From Chitinophaga tropicalis (GTDB lineage Bacteria; Bacteroidota; Bacteroidia; Chitinophagales; Chitinophagaceae): a stretch of DNA of 64,000 nt. This document shows positions 62,216 to 64,000 of this stretch, piece after piece. Made by a program: the position numbers and the translations under genes. Within the stretch, counting starts at the first letter, position 1. Each line of letters opens with the position of its first letter. Location: assembly GCF_009758205.1 (NCBI RefSeq), contig NZ_WRXN01000008.1, positions 124,001-188,000 on the forward strand, written 5' to 3'. A model generated the notes under the pieces. The model was not told where the DNA came from. It searched no databases and was given only the letters and a program-made list of their open reading frames with translations.

Positions 62216-62267
62216 GAGTATCATCATATAATGGCGTCTTGCCGGACGCCATTATATGATGATACTC
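62216..62267. terminator. 23-bp perfect hairpin overlapping a stop codon
   Basis: GAGTATCATCATATAATGGCGTC and its exact complement (stem 62216-62238 with 62245-62267) close on TTGCCG; the stop codon of the following minus gene (62266-62268) lies within the right arm. No T-run follows on either strand, so the structure is unusual for an intrinsic terminator. It lies between convergent genes. Confidence 0.6.
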
Positions 62268-63042
62268 AGGAAAAGAGGGGTAAAAAACTTTTGGCGGCAG
62301 TAACAGCACGGGAGAGCTGACTTACATTCTCATATGCTTTGCTGAAGAGGAAAGGTCCCATGCTTATGCGTTTTACTCCCAGGGCTTTAAGACGGTCAAA
62401 GTCCGGCAGGCCGGGGATGCACATTACGTTTAAAGGAAGTGAGGTACCGGCAACAGCGGCAGCAATGTCTTCTTCTGCTGAAATACAGGGGAGGAAAATA
62501 CCATCTGCACCTGCCGTTTCATATAGTTTAATCCTTTCAGCGGTTTCCTGTTGTTTGTTTGCTACATTCAGTATATAGGTATCACAACGAACATTGATGA
62601 ACAGTTCTGCGTTTTCTGACACCAGCCTGTTCTTTAAGTGTTCTACTGTTTTTGCAAATGTTGTTGCATCTTTAAGTTCCCGGCCGGAAGAATTGATGGT
62701 TGAATCTTCTATGTTGATCCCAACTACTCCCATACCAGCCAGTGTCAGTATATTCTCCTGGACCTTTTCATCAGATGAGCCGTAACCCATTTCTATGTCT
62801 ACCGTTAACGGAATGTTCACGACAGACAGTATGCGGTTAATAACAAACAGGTAATCATTAAAGGTCATTTTTTCTCCGTCTTCGAAGCCCAGGGCGCCGG
62901 CCACAGCAGAGCTTGAAGTAGCGATGGCGGAGAATTTTTCATCCTGGAAGCTGAGGGCGATTTTAGCGTCCCATACATTGGGTAGAATAAAAAGGTCAGA
63001 GGTGTGATGCAGGTCTTTGAACCTGGTAAATTGTGATGCCAT
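62266..63042 (-). CDS. Isocitrate lyase / PEP mutase superfamily protein
   Basis: 258 residues, cytoplasmic. The catalytic region shows VDIEMGYG (about 81-88), GVVGINIEDS (about 108-117) and GADGIFLPCI (about 179-188), matching the PEP mutase/ICL barrel; the usual KKCGH of isocitrate lyase is absent, so it belongs to the broader PEPM-type, oxaloacetate-decarboxylase-like group. Substrate unknown. It is a single gene. Confidence 0.8.
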   Translation of the reverse strand: MASQFTRFKDLHHTSDLFILPNVWDAKIALSFQDEKFSAIATSSSAVAGALGFEDGEKMTFNDYLFVINRILSVVNIPLTVDIEMGYGSSDEKVQENILTLAGMGVVGINIEDSTINSSGRELKDATTFAKTVEHLKNRLVSENAELFINVRCDTYILNVANKQQETAERIKLYETAGADGIFLPCISAEEDIAAAVAGTSLPLNVMCIPGLPDFDRLKALGVKRISMGPFLFSKAYENVSQLSRAVTAAKSFLPLFS

Positions 63043-63067
63043 ATGCCTGGTTTGTAATAATGTTGTT

Positions 63068-63075
63068 CAAAGGTA
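63068..63075 (-). promoter_or_regulatory. Possible -7 element for the PEP mutase-like gene
   Basis: On the minus strand this is TACCTTTG, matching TANNTTTG, 26 bases upstream of the start. No -33 box is seen. Confidence 0.3.
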
Positions 63076-63259
63076 AGGGGTTCGGAGATGGTTGAATTGT
63101 ATAAAAAGGAACAAAAGAGTAAGTTAAAAATCAGATGGATGGCATTAAAAAAATCAGTAAATTAGTAGATAACCCATAAAGTTAACCCCATCTATAAGGG
63201 ATAGCTGAAAACCTTAAGAAAAGAGTAAGCATCATTTTTCCTCTAAATGAACCTGTTTT

Positions 63260-63394
63260 ATGAAAAAAAAGATCAAGAAAAAATTAGACCTCGGCAAAAT
63301 TAAAATTGCAAAACTTTGTGAAAAGGTAGATAAGAAAATGCAGGCAGTGACTATTCCACCTCCTACTTATTTCTGTACGACTACAGATATATGA
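63260..63394 (+). CDS. Candidate RiPP (lanthipeptide-type) precursor peptide
   Basis: 44 residues, too short for routine gene finding. The lysine-rich N-terminus leads into LDLGKIKIAKL (residues 9-19), like the conserved leader motif (LxLxKxxIxxL) of Bacteroidota class I lanthipeptide precursors, and a short charged spacer. The predicted core is the C-terminal part with TIPPPTYFCTTTDI (T31, T36, C39, T40-T42), where Ser/Thr and Cys could form thioether rings. No double-glycine cleavage site is visible, and no LanB/LanC, LanM or transporter is in the window. A terminator follows 23 bp after the stop. The call rests on motif resemblance. Confidence 0.5.
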   Translation: MKKKIKKKLDLGKIKIAKLCEKVDKKMQAVTIPPPTYFCTTTDI

Positions 63395-63417
63395 TTACAA
63401 TGCGGTTTTAAAGTTAT

Positions 63418-63453
63418 AAAGGCTTACCCAACCTTAGGTTTGGTAAGCCTTTT
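63418..63453. terminator. Two-way terminator downstream of the peptide gene
   Basis: A stem of about 16 bp with one mismatch, AAAGGCTTACC.CAACC with GGTTT.GGTAAGCCTTT, with a TTA loop and T-rich tail. It is shared by the tiny peptide gene (plus) and the convergent T9SS cargo gene ending at 63460. Confidence 0.75.
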
Positions 63454-63459
63454 AATTAT

Positions 63460-64000
63460 TTACAGTTTCTGTATTTTCCTCACGTTCGTTTTCCCGTTAT
63501 GCTCCAATGATACGATGTATGTTCCTCCTGGTTTTCCGCCGGCATCAAACGGTATATTATATATCCCTGCCTGCAGGTGGGTCTGTAACAGCACTTTTAC
63601 CTGTTTACCATTTATGTCATGTACAATAAGGCTGACCATACCCGCTTTTTCGAGGTTGAAGCTGATGGTTGTCTGGCCATTAAATGGATTGGGATAGTTT
63701 TTTAACGAAAAGGAATTATCAATATTCTTTGCGGTTTTTGTCCTGGCATTGCCAGCTGTCTGCAGTTCAACTTCGGTATAGCTGTTCCAGGCATTTGCGC
63801 TGTTGCCATGGCCGACTATGCGTACGTATTTGCCGGTCCGGGGAGTAAAGGAAAATGTCTGCAGGCTGAGGGAGGTGCCGCTGCTGACCAGTCCTGCGGC
63901 GGCTGTGGTCCAGCTGAGGGCATCATTGCTTACCAGTACATCAAAAGTGGATGTTCGCACATTACCGTTATAGAATGCGATGCGCACGGCAGATACCTGT
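63460..64000 (-). CDS. C-terminal part of a T9SS cargo with F5/8-type (discoidin-like) domain
   Basis: The frame is open to the right edge; about 180 residues are seen. The first part (VRIAFYNGN, TFDVLVSNDALSWTTAA, GKYVRIVGHGNSANAWNSY) fits the end of an F5/8 type C carbohydrate-binding domain. The last 80 residues are a type A sorting domain (NYPNPFNGQTTISFNLEKAG, VSLIVHDINGKQV, KLGGTYIVSLEHNGKT-like; here GGTYIVSLEHNG), ending in KIQKL. The GTG at 63987 is internal, not the start. The catalytic part lies outside the window. Confidence 0.75.
   Translation of the reverse strand, partial: QVSAVRIAFYNGNVRTSTFDVLVSNDALSWTTAAAGLVSSGTSLSLQTFSFTPRTGKYVRIVGHGNSANAWNSYTEVELQTAGNARTKTAKNIDNSFSLKNYPNPFNGQTTISFNLEKAGMVSLIVHDINGKQVKVLLQTHLQAGIYNIPFDAGGKPGGTYIVSLEHNGKTNVRKIQKL

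Overview
The window reads as chromosomal DNA of a Bacteroidota bacterium, most likely a Chitinophaga-like member of the Chitinophagaceae. The support is family content: a SusC/SusD pair with a divergent ECF sigma/FecR pair, carboxypeptidase-regulatory-like TonB-dependent barrels, three proteins with type IX secretion (T9SS) C-terminal sorting domains, DUF4221-type lipoproteins, an NVEALA-like peptide, and promoter-like TTTG / TANNTTTG sequences in place of E. coli-type promoters. No rRNA, tRNA, CRISPR array, transposase or integrase was found.

Layout. 0-8.3 kb: end of an M16 peptidase, a small hypothetical, a large AsmA-like protein, a zincin-like protein with a hypothetical partner, an FAD-linked oxidase and a Bor-like lipoprotein. 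8.3-15.6 kb: a strikingly AT-rich island with three tightly packed genes, DUF4062 protein, MoxR-type AAA+ ATPase and a 1449-residue membrane protein with a degenerate vWA-like region. This looks like an NTP-dependent conflict or signalling system and is the strongest candidate for something undescribed. 15.6-18.4 kb: a serine beta-lactamase-fold hydrolase and a transglutaminase-like lipoprotein. 18.4-27.9 kb: one long minus-strand operon with an O-antigen-ligase-like membrane protein, a four-cysteine secreted peptide, a DUF4221-like lipoprotein, a CxxC thioredoxin-like lipoprotein, an MG2-like protein, signal peptidase I and an outer-membrane barrel.

28-39 kb: a glutamine-rich repeat protein, a siderophore-type TonB receptor, and a regulated FecR/sigma - SusC/SusD unit without any carbohydrate enzyme. 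38.9-43.8 kb: a DUF6520-type peptide with a MauE/DoxX-like membrane protein, a secreted protein of unknown function, an M48 peptidase and a small beta-barrel. 44-57 kb: two paralogous giant secreted proteins with T9SS sorting tails; the second contains exactly nine consecutive 477-bp units that are nearly identical in DNA. 57-64 kb: a secreted polysaccharide-lyase-like protein, a second peptide / DUF4221 / CxxC-lipoprotein cassette followed by an L,D-transpeptidase, a PEP mutase/isocitrate-lyase-family enzyme, a 44-codon gene that looks like a RiPP precursor, and the C-terminus of another T9SS cargo.

Themes. (1) Small secreted cysteine peptides occur three times, each beside a redox-type protein; in two of the three a hairpin separates the peptide gene from the lipoprotein gene, suggesting that peptide mRNA is made in excess. 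(2) A family of long hairpins sharing the tip GCC-TTC-GGC but with different stems recurs six times in intergenic DNA. Three copies lie between divergent genes, so they cannot all be ordinary terminators. (3) The giant T9SS proteins are built from four-cysteine modules, so disulfide handling in the envelope runs through much of this window.
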